Shown piece by piece: positions 1 through 8,992 of a stretch of DNA of 18,059 nt. A program made the position numbers and the translations under genes. Position 1 is the stretch's first letter. The number at the start of each line of letters is the position of its first letter. The stretch is from Bacteroidales bacterium UBA2295. GTDB taxonomy: Bacteria > Bacteroidota > Bacteroidia > Bacteroidales > Tenuifilaceae. The stretch is from assembly GCA_002345825.1 (NCBI GenBank), contig DDWD01000179.1, forward strand, positions 1 through 18,059, given 5' to 3'. A model generated the notes under the pieces. It did not search any database and was not told the DNA's origin. It saw only the letters and a list, made by a program, of their open reading frames with translations.

Positions 1-1592
1 CGAACTGCCGATGAATCGGATTTTATTCCTATAGGAAATGGAGCGTTAAACAAACCAAAGTAATTTGATGAAAACCAAAGACCACCGTCAGCATCCTCCC
101 CTATCTCATTAACCCCATTATGAACATCAAATTGATAGCCCAGATCAATCCATTTGCCTTCATGGTATTGCAGTGCTGCTAGTCCTGATGGTGTTCCAAA
201 ATAAAGTTTAGATGGATCTTTTCGATACTGATGAAGCTTTAGAATAACATCATACCTTGCTACCCGCTGGGCTTTAGTTCCGTTGAGTTGAAAAAGGCCC
301 TTGCTTGTTGCCACCAGCAGGATAGCATCTTGCTCACTGAAATTAGGAGGAGAATTAATGCTATAGGGTGATTGCCATTGGGGGCAGGGAGGAATAAAAT
401 ATAAAAATTCCCAAGCTTGCTCAACCGAAGCTTCAATGGGAGTAAACTGCGTTAGTTCGAATGGTTTTTGGGATTTGGCAGATGTACAAAACACCGCCGA
501 CCCAGTTGAGATGTACAGCGTATCTCTGAGCTGCGCAACATCGGTTATAACCCCACTAATTCCCCTACCCTCATCCCATATTCTAAAAGGTAACTGAACT
601 TCAGACATTGCAATGCCATTATCTAATGCCAACCACAAAACCCCATTTGCACTCTGGTGCAAATAGTATGCTTTACTCGCTTTCCCAATAGTCTCGGCAT
701 TGATAATATCAACAGTATTCCATTCGCCATCCACTATCAGCACATCACCCTCAAGCGAACTAAAACCAAATAAACCTCCCAAAAGGGTAGTACCTTGATA
801 ATATGTATTTTTGGTAAAATATCTATTCAATGCTTTGGCTTTTGAGCCCAAGCTGGCCAACGATGAGACCCTTATGCGTTCACCATCATTTTGAATAAGG
901 TAAAAACCGTTGGTTCTGGTACAAGCAAGATACCCATTATCTGCTGGTAGTATGGTGTGTATCCTATGGTTAACAAAGTGTTCGCCGCCTTTAACTGGGA
1001 TCAGTTTACCGTGGACAAGTTCAAGTAATCCCTCGCCAATGCTTTGAACAACAAGCCTATTGTCCATTATATGGCTTAGGTAAAAACGCCCCCTCTCATT
1101 TTGCCAATAGGTTAGCTCATTGTTGGCCCAACAAAATAAAAATTGCTGAGTGGTGAAAAACACCGAATCGTTCAGCGTTGTTATTTTCCATACTTCACCA
1201 AAATCTTTTGCATCTACATCAACAAAAGAATTAAGTGAACGGTAACCCAGCTGCCCTTTGTCATCGGGAAGCAACAGACCAATCTCGTTAAATCCACCAA
1301 CATATATCAACCCCCGATCGTCAATAGCAAGGCTGCGAGCAGCAGACCCATTAGATAGTTTGATCAATTGCCAGTCATGCCCGTTATACTGCAAAACTCC
1401 ATGGGCATTTCCAAAGTACAAAACCCCTCGGGCATCCTCAGCAATTGCCCAATTTTGAGTCCCGGCCTTATACTCCTTAGCGGGATAATATTGTGAGGGT
1501 ATTAACCCTTTGATTTGAGAAACTGCTTTGATTGAAAATATTGAAAGAAGCAATGCAATTACTAACGAAGTATATGGAAAGGTAAGCCTCAT
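1..1592 (-). CDS. Two-component regulator propeller-domain sensor protein (partial, N-terminal part)
   Basis: An open frame of about 530 codons starts at an ATG at 1592 (minus strand) and stays open to the window edge, so the C-terminus is missing. Residues 1-26 (MRLTFPYTSLVIALLLSIFS...) look like a signal peptide or membrane anchor. What follows resembles the periplasmic beta-propeller of Bacteroidota sensors, with recurring blades of the type 'WAIAEDARGVLYFGNAHGVLQYNG' (only a short part of each is diagnostic), 'SLAIDDRGLIYVGG', 'GVLWLALDNGIAMSE' and 'GGLWFSSNYFGLF'. In this family the propeller is normally followed by a Y_Y_Y domain, a membrane helix and an output domain. The output domain is not visible here. 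Because a LytTR response regulator ends 3 bp upstream, a LytS-type histidine kinase (His_kinase family PF06580) is the likeliest output. A LuxR-type DNA-binding output is the alternative. The two genes are almost certainly co-transcribed. Confidence 0.85.
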   Translation of the reverse strand, partial: MRLTFPYTSLVIALLLSIFSIKAVSQIKGLIPSQYYPAKEYKAGTQNWAIAEDARGVLYFGNAHGVLQYNGHDWQLIKLSNGSAARSLAIDDRGLIYVGGFNEIGLLLPDDKGQLGYRSLNSFVDVDAKDFGEVWKITTLNDSVFFTTQQFLFCWANNELTYWQNERGRFYLSHIMDNRLVVQSIGEGLLELVHGKLIPVKGGEHFVNHRIHTILPADNGYLACTRTNGFYLIQNDGERIRVSSLASLGSKAKALNRYFTKNTYYQGTTLLGGLFGFSSLEGDVLIVDGEWNTVDIINAETIGKASKAYYLHQSANGVLWLALDNGIAMSEVQLPFRIWDEGRGISGVITDVAQLRDTLYISTGSAVFCTSAKSQKPFELTQFTPIEASVEQAWEFLYFIPPCPQWQSPYSINSPPNFSEQDAILLVATSKGLFQLNGTKAQRVARYDVILKLHQYRKDPSKLYFGTPSGLAALQYHEGKWIDLGYQFDVHNGVNEIGEDADGGLWFSSNYFGLFNAPFPIGIKSDSSAV

Positions 1593-1595
1593 GGT

Positions 1596-2315
1596 TTATA
1601 GGGGTTTCTCGATATCACTGATAAGTCCCAGCTGCTCCATAGCTTTATCCTTGTGCGATCGGCCTATGGGAATTTCAAATAGTCCAATCTCAATGAACGA
1701 ACAGCTGTACGCATCAATATGATCGAGAGATACTATGTACGATTTATGGACTCGAACAAAATTCTTATCGGCCAAAAGAACTTCAATGCTTGAAAGGTTC
1801 TGCTTTGATATTACCGTTTTATCGCGGGTTACCACCTTCACGTAGTCCTTCATCCCCTCAACAAATAGGATATCGCGAAAATTCACGCGCACCATTCTTT
1901 TGTTTTCCTTAAGGAATATGAATTCGTCGGAGGGAGAGGCCGTTGATGTTGTTTTGACAGAAACTATATCCGATATTTTACTTACCGACCGTAACAGCCT
2001 TTTTAGGCTAATGGGTTTAAGCAAATAATCCACCACATCGAGTTCGTACCCCTCGAGCGCGTAGTTTTTATTAGCCGATGTAATAATCACCAAGGGTGGA
2101 TCGACAAGGCTCTTCAGAAGATCAATGCCTGAGAGATTTGGCATTTCGATGTCAAGAAAAAGAAAGTCAACCTGGTTCTCATTCAAAAAATCCACTACAG
2201 AAATCGGATCGTTAAATGTGGCTACCACCTCGATATTTGGTATTCGGCATAGATACCCTTGAAGGATGTCAATCGATAGGGACTCGTCATCAACAATGGC
2301 ACATCGTAACTTCAT
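1596..2315 (-). CDS. LytTR-family response regulator
   Basis: This 239-residue protein has the standard LytR/AlgR layout. An N-terminal receiver domain (about residues 3-115) has the acidic pair D9/D10, phospho-acceptor D55 in 'FLFLDIEMPN', S80 in 'VIITS' and conserved K100 in 'DYLLKP'. A LytTR DNA-binding domain follows (about 130-230), with 'FIFLKENKRMVRVNFRDILFVEG' type motifs and 'FVRVHKSYIV'. It should be phosphorylated by a partner histidine kinase and bind DNA direct repeats to regulate transcription. The partner is presumably the propeller sensor that begins 3 bp downstream. The gene diverges from the large secreted protease gene across a 260-bp gap, which makes that protease a candidate target, but no repeat typical of a LytTR site was recognised there. 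Start ATG at 2315; no clear Shine-Dalgarno sequence. Confidence 0.93.
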   Translation of the reverse strand: MKLRCAIVDDESLSIDILQGYLCRIPNIEVVATFNDPISVVDFLNENQVDFLFLDIEMPNLSGIDLLKSLVDPPLVIITSANKNYALEGYELDVVDYLLKPISLKRLLRSVSKISDIVSVKTTSTASPSDEFIFLKENKRMVRVNFRDILFVEGMKDYVKVVTRDKTVISKQNLSSIEVLLADKNFVRVHKSYIVSLDHIDAYSCSFIEIGLFEIPIGRSHKDKAMEQLGLISDIEKPL

Positions 2316-2575
2316 AAGAGAAAAGGCTAAAGCAAGTGATACATGATGTGCGAAATATAAACAAATAAAATTAATTGCGCATGAACAAGATCACAAAAAA
2401 CTTCGTCTTGCCCATTCTCTCATCGATACATGTCGTTTGTAGGGAGATACTGGCTGTTTGTCGATTTTATAAAATCCACATATTTCAATTACCTAAATTG
2501 GGCACAATATTTATCACCATTTTTTTAAAACCAACAACCATAAACTAAACCATTAACCAAAAAAAAGGAATGCTT
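2316..2575. other. Divergent intergenic region, regulator / protease
   Basis: This 260-bp AT-rich gap lies between two divergently transcribed genes and must hold both promoters. I looked for the Bacteroidota promoter pattern (TTTG, 19-21 bp, TAnnTTTG) on both strands and found only poor matches: TATATTTC on the minus strand and TAAATTGG on the plus strand, neither with a correctly spaced upstream TTTG. No convincing inverted or direct repeat was seen. The protease is preceded by an A-run and AGGA at 2566-2569. Confidence 0.5.
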
Positions 2576-5500
2576 ATGAAAAGAGTTCTATTCGTTTTAG
2601 CCGTAACGCTTATGTCAACCTGGGCAATTGCCAAGTCACCAGTGATTAAGGGTGAAAGGCCACCCATTGATTTAGAAAATGTACCAGCAGATGCTTACGA
2701 ATCTGGCAAGATTCGGATAAAGCTAAACCCCAACTTAGAAAAATCTATCCCAGATGTTTTGATAGTTGCCGAGAAAAATGGATATGTTGTTACTGGCAAC
2801 ACATCGTTAGATAAGCTAAACCAAGCCTTTGGCGCATCAATGTACAAACCTTTACTACACGGGATGTACGATATATCTCCAAAATCGGTTGAATATCGTG
2901 AACAACACAAAGCGTGGGGATTCCACCTTTGGTTTGTTGTTGATGTAGATTCAAAAGCCGATGTAAAAGAAATGGTAAAGAAATACGCTGAGCTGGACGA
3001 GGTTACAATAGCAGAACCCGTTTTTAAAAAGCGTTTGATTAGCAACGTTGTCCCAAACGAGGACAAAAACGAAGCTGAAGATGGAGCTACCAAAGAAGCG
3101 AAATGGACTCCAAACGACACTCGATACAACGAGCAGTGGCACTACCACAACACTGGTCAACAAGCCGGAACTATCGACAAGGACATTGACCTTCCCGAGG
3201 CTTGGGAAATAGAGCGTGGATTATCCAACGTTATAGTTGCAGTTATTGATGGGGGAATACAAACAAATCACCCCGACTTAGCCGGAAATATCTGGTCCGG
3301 AAAAGGCTACAATTTTGTAACAAACTCATCAACATTACAGGCTCATGACCATGGTACTCACGTGGCCGGTACTGTAGCTGCCGAAACTAACAATGCAACA
3401 GGGGTTGCGGGTGTTGCTGGCGGTACAGGTAACAACGACGGAGTTCGCCTAATGTCATGCCAAGTTTTCAATAGCACAACAAGTGGCGGATTTGACCAAG
3501 CACCAATATACGCAGCGGATAATGGCGCAGCCATCTCTCAGAATAGCTGGGGATATACTAGCGTTAATGTTTACGATCAGGCTACCCTCGATGCCATAGA
3601 TTACTTCAACGCAAATGGTGGCGGCAATGTGCTTAATGGTGGTATCACCATCTTTGCCGCAGGAAACGATAACGCAACCGGAAACTGGTATCCTGGATGC
3701 TACTCTGGTACTTTATCTGTAGCCGCCACAAACAATAAGGATGTTAGGAGTTACTACTCAAATTATGGCGATTGGGTTGATATTTCGGCTCCAGGCGGAG
3801 AGCAAAGTTCCTCTACTGATCCTAAAGGCGTTCTTAGCACCCTTACCAATAGCAGCTATGGTTTCTACCAAGGAACGTCAATGGCTTGCCCTCATGTATC
3901 GGGAGTTGCAGCTCTGCTTGTTTCCAATGCAGCTCGTAATGGGGTAACACTCTCTAATACACAACTTTTCAACCTACTTACAGATAATGTTGATAACCAC
4001 TACTCGCTGAACTCGAGCTATACGGGCAAACTAGGTTCAGGAAGGCTAAATGCGCAGAAAGCGCTTACAGCCCTTCAGGGGATGTTTACAAATGATCCTC
4101 CCTCTACCCCATCAGGTTTGAACTCTTCGAACGTAACCAGCAGCAGTGCAAGTCTAACATGGAATGCAAGCACTGGAGCAACATCATACGAAATACAACT
4201 TCGTCCTCAGGGAGGCAGCTGGAATACCTATACTGTTACCTCCAATAGCTACAATGCTTCAAGCTTGGCTTCAAGCACTGTATACGAGTGGCAAGTTAGA
4301 GCAAAAAACAGTGCAGGAACAAGCAGCTACTCCAGTGTAGCATCATTCACCACGCAACAGCAAGTTGCAACATACTGTACATCTAAGGGCAATAACTCGT
4401 CGTACGAGTGGATATCAAAAGTAGTTGTTGGATCGTTCTCAAACAGTTCTAGCGCTGCAGGTTACACCGACTTCACATCAAAGGTAGTTAACCTTCAAGC
4501 AGGTAGCACATACAGCATTAGCTTAACGCCTGGTTTTGCTAGCAGCACATACAATGAGTACTGGAAAATTTGGATTGACCTTAACGGGAATGCTACTTTT
4601 GATGCCAACGAATTGGTTTTTGATGCAGGTGCAATGAGTAAAACCACTGTTACCGGCAATATAACAATCCCTTCAGGAACCGCATCAATCACTACCCGCA
4701 TGAGGGTTAGTATGAAGTACAACGCTGCTCAAACTGCATGCGAAGCATTTAGCTACGGTGAGGTTGAGGATTACACAGTAACTATAGCGGCAGGACAACC
4801 AACCCCTCCTGCCACACCTACAGGATTAGCAGCTTCGAGCATAACAACATCAAGTGCAACGCTAGGGTGGAGTGCATCAACAGGTGCAACATCGTACGAT
4901 GTTCAGTTCCGTCCACAGGGTGGCAATTGGAACTCATCAAATGTAACATCTACTTCGGTAAGCGCAACCGGATTATCTGCAGGTACCACCTACGAATGGC
5001 AGGTTAGAGCCAATAATCAAAACGGTAGCAGTGCATACTCGGCCATATCAACTTTTACAACTCAAAGCGCCTCGCTTACATACTGTGCAAGCAAAGGCAA
5101 TAACGCCAACTACGAGTGGATTCAAAAGGTACAATTTGCTGAGGTTGATAATACTTCAGGCAAAAACAGTGGATATGCTAACTTCACCAGCATGAGTGCA
5201 ACCGTTGCCCGTGGCGAAACTCTTCCAATATACATTCAGGCCGGATTTAGCGGAAGCAGCTACACCGAGTACTGGGCAATTTGGATTGATTTCAATCAGA
5301 ATGGCACATTCGACACTAACGAACGTGTAGTTAACGGTTCATCATCAAGCAGCAACTTGCTTTCAGCAAATGTAAATATCCCAACCGATGCGGTTCTTGG
5401 TTCAACCCGTATGAGGGTTAGCATGAAGTACAATGCAGCGCAAACAGCATGCGAAACTTTTAGCTATGGTGAGGTAGAAGATTATACAGTGAACGTAGTT

Positions 5501-5797
5501 CAAACCAAAACTTCTGGTTATACAACCGAGCCTATAGCCGAGGATTTAGGTATGGAAACGGCTGAGATCTACACAGTTTATCCAAACCCAGCCAAGGATA
5601 TGATTACAGTAAGCCTAAATGGTATTGTTGGCGAAGTATCGCTGAGAATTTACGACATCCAAGGACGAGTTGTTAAGGACGAGTTCCTATACAATCTCGA
5701 CACACAAATTGACGTGAGTGACCTGGCCAAAGGGGTTTACATCATCTCTGTTGACGAAGAGAAAATGCCAATAAACAAGCGTTTTGTTAAACTTTAG
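2576..5797 (+). CDS. Secreted subtilisin-like (S8) serine protease with Fn3-GEVED repeats and T9SS type-A sorting domain
   Basis: The ATG at 2576 is preferred over the in-frame ATG at 2570 because AGGA (2566-2569) sits 6 bp before it and a clean signal peptide (MKRVLFVLAVTLMSTWAIA) follows, giving 1073 residues. A propeptide-like stretch (about 20-180) precedes the S8 catalytic domain (about 200-500). The triad is D225 in 'VAVIDGG', H259 in 'HDHGTHVAGT' and S435 in 'GTSMACPH', with oxyanion N364 in 'AAGND'. Then come Fn3 (about 508-594), a GEVED domain (about 599-738, ending 'GEVEDYTV'), a second Fn3 (745-830), a second GEVED (835-976) and a C-terminal T9SS sorting domain (about 998-1073, starting 'VYPNPAKD'). 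The protein should cross the outer membrane by T9SS and be released or anchored at the surface as a processed protease. Each GEVED domain carries one cysteine pair (C601/C722 and C837/C959) and an EF-hand-like acidic loop (D668-E679, D905-E916) that may bind calcium. It is followed by a bidirectional terminator. Confidence 0.95.
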   Translation: MKRVLFVLAVTLMSTWAIAKSPVIKGERPPIDLENVPADAYESGKIRIKLNPNLEKSIPDVLIVAEKNGYVVTGNTSLDKLNQAFGASMYKPLLHGMYDISPKSVEYREQHKAWGFHLWFVVDVDSKADVKEMVKKYAELDEVTIAEPVFKKRLISNVVPNEDKNEAEDGATKEAKWTPNDTRYNEQWHYHNTGQQAGTIDKDIDLPEAWEIERGLSNVIVAVIDGGIQTNHPDLAGNIWSGKGYNFVTNSSTLQAHDHGTHVAGTVAAETNNATGVAGVAGGTGNNDGVRLMSCQVFNSTTSGGFDQAPIYAADNGAAISQNSWGYTSVNVYDQATLDAIDYFNANGGGNVLNGGITIFAAGNDNATGNWYPGCYSGTLSVAATNNKDVRSYYSNYGDWVDISAPGGEQSSSTDPKGVLSTLTNSSYGFYQGTSMACPHVSGVAALLVSNAARNGVTLSNTQLFNLLTDNVDNHYSLNSSYTGKLGSGRLNAQKALTALQGMFTNDPPSTPSGLNSSNVTSSSASLTWNASTGATSYEIQLRPQGGSWNTYTVTSNSYNASSLASSTVYEWQVRAKNSAGTSSYSSVASFTTQQQVATYCTSKGNNSSYEWISKVVVGSFSNSSSAAGYTDFTSKVVNLQAGSTYSISLTPGFASSTYNEYWKIWIDLNGNATFDANELVFDAGAMSKTTVTGNITIPSGTASITTRMRVSMKYNAAQTACEAFSYGEVEDYTVTIAAGQPTPPATPTGLAASSITTSSATLGWSASTGATSYDVQFRPQGGNWNSSNVTSTSVSATGLSAGTTYEWQVRANNQNGSSAYSAISTFTTQSASLTYCASKGNNANYEWIQKVQFAEVDNTSGKNSGYANFTSMSATVARGETLPIYIQAGFSGSSYTEYWAIWIDFNQNGTFDTNERVVNGSSSSSNLLSANVNIPTDAVLGSTRMRVSMKYNAAQTACETFSYGEVEDYTVNVVQTKTSGYTTEPIAEDLGMETAEIYTVYPNPAKDMITVSLNGIVGEVSLRIYDIQGRVVKDEFLYNLDTQIDVSDLAKGVYIISVDEEKMPINKRFVKL
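4085..5507 (+). repeat. Tandem duplication of the Fn3-GEVED module inside the protease gene
   Basis: Two consecutive modules of roughly 700 bp (about 4085-4795 and 4796-5507) encode the same domain pair. The strongest nucleotide identity is at the module ends, for example 'atgagggtta' at 4699 and 5410, followed in both copies by codons for MKYNAAQTACE and then FSYGEVEDYTV. The Fn3 halves share 'TGATSY', 'RPQGG' and 'YEWQVRA'. The two GEVED halves diverge more in their middle parts. This looks like an intragenic duplication; boundaries are approximate. Confidence 0.8.
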
Positions 5798-5827
5798 TCA
5801 AGTTTTAAGGTTAGAGCAATAGTGAGT

Positions 5828-5857
5828 AAAAAAGGCCCGCAATGCGGGCCTTTTTTT
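5828..5857. terminator. Bidirectional intrinsic terminator, protease / porin
   Basis: A perfect 7-bp GC-rich stem, GGCCCGC (5834-5840) and GCGGGCC (5844-5850), with an AAT loop, is preceded by an A-run (5828-5833) and followed by seven T (5851-5857). The symmetry lets it end the protease transcript on the plus strand and the porin transcript on the minus strand. Confidence 0.93.
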
Positions 5858-5878
5858 ATATTAGCAAATACTAGTAAT

Positions 5879-7150
5879 CTAGAATGTGAACACAGAAGAG
5901 AATAATAATCTATGGTTATAGGTTCCCTGAACATCAACAGGTACAGCATACTCTGTAAATGAAGAACCATAATCGGCTGTACTGTATAGGTACTCTAAAG
6001 CAAAACGCAATTTTTTCTGAGTGTATGAAATTCGTGGAGAAATGCGAAGACCGTTAGCCATATTGGCTGCTCTTGTGTACCAAATAGGACCACTAACATC
6101 AATCCGTTCAGTTGACCCTAATGAACCCATTTGTCCAGCAAAAATACCTGCATCCCAATTATCATTTAGCTTATACATAGCCTCTAACCAACCCGCATAA
6201 GTCCTAAGGTTAGCATATGAGTACCCAGTGCTGATTGCAGCGTCGTTAAGAACACGTCCGTATCCCCCAATCATTACATAATGAGTCATGTTCTCACCAT
6301 ACGATAGTTTTGCTTGAAGGGTAAGATTCGAAAGTTTAACCCTACCAAACCATTGGAGATTGAATGCACCCAAAAGTTCGGAGCTATAATAATGTACTCC
6401 ACCTGAGGTTTCCTCTAGAGGTTGCAACCACATGTAGCCCGCTGTAAATCCGGTTGTTAAGTTTGGCCGATTACCCAAATGCAGCTGAAACTGAAGATCG
6501 GGTAACCCGGAATTGCGCTGAGCAGCCTCCGGACCAACGCAGGAATGGTATCCATGTGCAAGTGCAGCCAGAACAACTTTTACACTTTCTGTGGGCAAAT
6601 AATCGAAACGAACCTGTGGGGAACGATTCAACGGATTGAATGGCACCGCAGCGCCAAAGGAAATCACATGCGGGAAAAGTTCGGGTGTAAACATAGGATG
6701 CCAATATTGCCCAAGCGTTAGGCTCAATTTATCCCACTGTAGCTTCATAAAGGCATGCCGGATCCTAAGGTGGTGTTTGTGCGCCTCCGATGTTGCAAAA
6801 AAATCGGTTTCAACCATACCTGTTAGCTTAGCATTCAGGACATCGGGACCAGCAATTTTCACCCCTAACCTCGACTGAAGCGATAGCATCTCGAGTTGAG
6901 AATTTTCATTTATAAGATTGCCCGACTCGGGATGGTACACAGGGCCTGCTGGAAATAGATACAATTCACCATCGCGTGTAAATACTGATTGGTGGGTGTC
7001 AAAAATTACCTCATGGGATATGTAACCATAGAAATCGTAGGTTATCTTGTCCTTTTCATCTGAGTCCTGAGCCTGTGTGGTTTGCACAGCATATCCATTT
7101 AGAGCTACCAGTAGCGTAGCCAGCAACCATTGATAAGTTTTGTTTTTCAT
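5879..7150 (-). CDS. Predicted outer-membrane beta-barrel (porin-like) protein
   Basis: This 423-residue protein begins with a signal peptide (MKNKTYQWLLATLLVALNGY..., probable cleavage after 'TTQAQ', about residue 28). The rest alternates polar and aromatic/hydrophobic residues in strand-like segments such as 'YDFYGYISHEVIF', 'AFMKLQWDKLSLTLGQYWHP' and 'LRFALEYLYSTADYG', and ends in 'LLFSSVFTF' with a terminal phenylalanine, the usual insertion signal of outer-membrane barrels. The segment 'LRIRHAFMKLQWDKLSLTLGQYWHPMF' resembles the region of porins where paired strands lead to a constricting loop. I do not recognise the specific family or substrate. The gene starts 31 bp after the stop of pepD on the same strand and probably shares its transcript, so uptake of a small nutrient such as peptides is possible but unproven. 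Confidence 0.8.
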   Translation of the reverse strand: MKNKTYQWLLATLLVALNGYAVQTTQAQDSDEKDKITYDFYGYISHEVIFDTHQSVFTRDGELYLFPAGPVYHPESGNLINENSQLEMLSLQSRLGVKIAGPDVLNAKLTGMVETDFFATSEAHKHHLRIRHAFMKLQWDKLSLTLGQYWHPMFTPELFPHVISFGAAVPFNPLNRSPQVRFDYLPTESVKVVLAALAHGYHSCVGPEAAQRNSGLPDLQFQLHLGNRPNLTTGFTAGYMWLQPLEETSGGVHYYSSELLGAFNLQWFGRVKLSNLTLQAKLSYGENMTHYVMIGGYGRVLNDAAISTGYSYANLRTYAGWLEAMYKLNDNWDAGIFAGQMGSLGSTERIDVSGPIWYTRAANMANGLRISPRISYTQKKLRFALEYLYSTADYGSSFTEYAVPVDVQGTYNHRLLFSSVFTF

Positions 7151-7181
7151 CTGTTGTAAGTTTTAGGATTTTACAAAGCGA

Positions 7182-8642
7182 CTATGCTTGAGGTATGTTT
7201 GCCAGCACATCGAGAAGTAAATCCCAAAACTTCTCAGTTGTCTCAATATCAAGACGCTCATCGGGTGAGTGAGCTCCCTTAATGGTTGGTCCAAACGAGA
7301 TCATATCAAGATCAGGATACTTCTCAAGGAATAGTCCACACTCCAGCCCTGCATGAATTGCCCTAACAACAGGATCGGATTTAAACAACTTTTGATAGGA
7401 GTTCTTGGTTATGGTAAGGATAGTAGAGTTAGTATTGGGAGTCCATCCGGGGTATCCGCTAGTATGAACCACATGGGCATTAGCCAAGCGAAAAACACTT
7501 TGCACCATATTTCCAACATCTATCTTCGATGAGTTTGTAGAGCTTCGCTGGCTAGTGGTTACCAAAATTTGATTATCCTGTATGAACTTGATTGCAGCCA
7601 GATTCGTTGATGTTTCAACTAGCCCGGGGATGGTTTGGCTCATTGCTATTACACCATGAGGACAAGCATAAATGGAGTTGAGCAAATCAAATTGAGTAGG
7701 TTCATCAATAACCCACTGTGGTGTATCGGTTTCTTTTAATTCAATCTTCAAACCAGGCTCAACAACATTGAACTCACCAATGATATCGTTCTTGTAGCCA
7801 TTGAAGAATTCCATCATGCTCTCCACATCATCAGCATGTATTACAAATGTGGCAAAGGCTTCTCTGGGTATTGCGTTTCGAAGGTTCCCCCCCTCCAGCT
7901 CAGAAATCCGCAAATCGTACTTGTTTGCTCCTTTCCAAAGAAAACGGTTGATTATTTTTATTGAGTTCCCTAGGCCTTTGTCAATCTCATCGCCGCTATG
8001 ACCACCCTTTAGCCCAGTAATTGCCAAGCGAAACGCTTTGAAATCGCTTGGCACCTTCTCTGTGTCGTATGCAAAAGTAATCTCGGTATCCATTCCACCC
8101 GCACAACCAATAAATAGTTCACCCTCATCTTCCGAATCGAGATTGATAAGAATTTTGGATTTGATAAAGCCTGGCTTTAATTCAAAAGCTCCAGTCAGTC
8201 CGGTTTCCTCATCAACAGTAAAAAGACACTCAAGTGGGCCATGCTCAACATCCTTTGAAGCCAAAAGCGCCAGCTGTGCAGCCATGCCTATTCCATCGTC
8301 GGCACCCAAAGTAGTGCCTTTTGCTCTTACCCATGAGCCATCAACATATGCATTAATGGGATCGGTATTGAAATCATGGGTAATATCGCTATTCTTCTCA
8401 CAAACCATATCCATGTGGCTTTGAAGTACCACTGACTCTAATTTTTCCTTTCCTTTTGATGCAGGCTTGCGAATAAGTATATTTCCGGCATCATCCTGAA
8501 GGGTCTCCAGGTTATGCTCATTGCCAAAGTTGAGCAAATAGGCTATAATTTTTTCCTCCTTTTTGGAGGGGCGTGGTATCTGTAATATCTCAGCAAAATA
8601 TTTCCAAATATCGGCTGGTTTTAGTTTTTCAAGTCCATTCAT
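7182..8642 (-). CDS. pepD: Aminoacyl-histidine dipeptidase, M20C family (PepD)
   Basis: This 486-residue cytosolic metallopeptidase has the length and motifs of PepD (carnosinase-like Xaa-His dipeptidase), which cleaves a broad range of dipeptides with two metal ions. Visible landmarks are 'VVLQSHMDMV' (metal ligand H76 and D78), 'LGADDGIGMA' (bridging D115), 'TVDEETGL' (catalytic base E145 and ligand E146), 'INLDSEDEG' (D169) and 'KGAHSPDERL' near the C-terminus (H458). The order and spacing match the E. coli enzyme. All ligands are present, so it should be active. No signal peptide is seen. It is the first gene of a probable two-gene operon with the porin-like barrel 31 bp downstream. It starts at ATG 8642, preceded by an A/T-rich leader without a Shine-Dalgarno sequence. 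Confidence 0.95.
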   Translation of the reverse strand: MNGLEKLKPADIWKYFAEILQIPRPSKKEEKIIAYLLNFGNEHNLETLQDDAGNILIRKPASKGKEKLESVVLQSHMDMVCEKNSDITHDFNTDPINAYVDGSWVRAKGTTLGADDGIGMAAQLALLASKDVEHGPLECLFTVDEETGLTGAFELKPGFIKSKILINLDSEDEGELFIGCAGGMDTEITFAYDTEKVPSDFKAFRLAITGLKGGHSGDEIDKGLGNSIKIINRFLWKGANKYDLRISELEGGNLRNAIPREAFATFVIHADDVESMMEFFNGYKNDIIGEFNVVEPGLKIELKETDTPQWVIDEPTQFDLLNSIYACPHGVIAMSQTIPGLVETSTNLAAIKFIQDNQILVTTSQRSSTNSSKIDVGNMVQSVFRLANAHVVHTSGYPGWTPNTNSTILTITKNSYQKLFKSDPVVRAIHAGLECGLFLEKYPDLDMISFGPTIKGAHSPDERLDIETTEKFWDLLLDVLANIPQA

Positions 8643-8781
8643 AGTTTAAATTTTTAGTTGTTGTAAACTTATCGCATTTAACGGCTTCATGCAAATATTG
8701 CATTTATTTTTCAAAAACAATAATCGCACGTAACACTCAAAGAGCCACACTAAACACCTGTTTACCTGGTTATTGTAGAGT

Positions 8782-8814
8782 TTTGTTTATGACAGACATA
8801 ACAAAATTATTTTG
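8782..8814 (+). promoter_or_regulatory. Candidate upstream cysQ promoter (Bacteroidota type)
   Basis: TTTG at 8782-8785, 21 bp, then TTATTTTG at 8807-8814 matches the Bacteroidota pattern TTTG-N19-21-TAnnTTTG with one mismatch. It would give a leader of about 200 nt before cysQ. Such matches occur by chance in AT-rich DNA. Confidence 0.25.
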
Positions 8815-8905
8815 TAGAACATAAAATTTAGCTTATACGAAACTCATATTGTGCCCATTAAATAGAAGGACAATAGTCAATAATTCCATTAATGGCACTT
8901 TGCAT

Positions 8906-8936
8906 TTTGAGTTTACGCTCAATTGTTATTAATTTG
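8906..8936 (+). promoter_or_regulatory. Candidate proximal cysQ promoter (Bacteroidota type)
   Basis: TTTG at 8906-8909, 19 bp, then TTAATTTG at 8929-8936 fits TTTG-N19-21-TAnnTTTG with one mismatch. Transcription would start near 8943, giving a leader of about 80 nt that contains the palindrome at 8993-9009. It is preferred over the upstream candidate because of its shorter leader. Confidence 0.35.
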
Positions 8937-8992
8937 TCACACATTTTAGTTTTCAATGAAAAAAAAGATAGTTTAACCAAAAAAACTCACTG

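Noticed and set aside
1258..1722. Short plus-strand open frames across the sensor and regulator genes
   Set aside because: They are antisense to well-supported minus-strand genes, and their peptides have no recognisable features.
2695..3163. Minus-strand open frames inside the protease propeptide region
   Set aside because: The plus-strand protein has clear homology and domain order there; the reverse frames are shadows.
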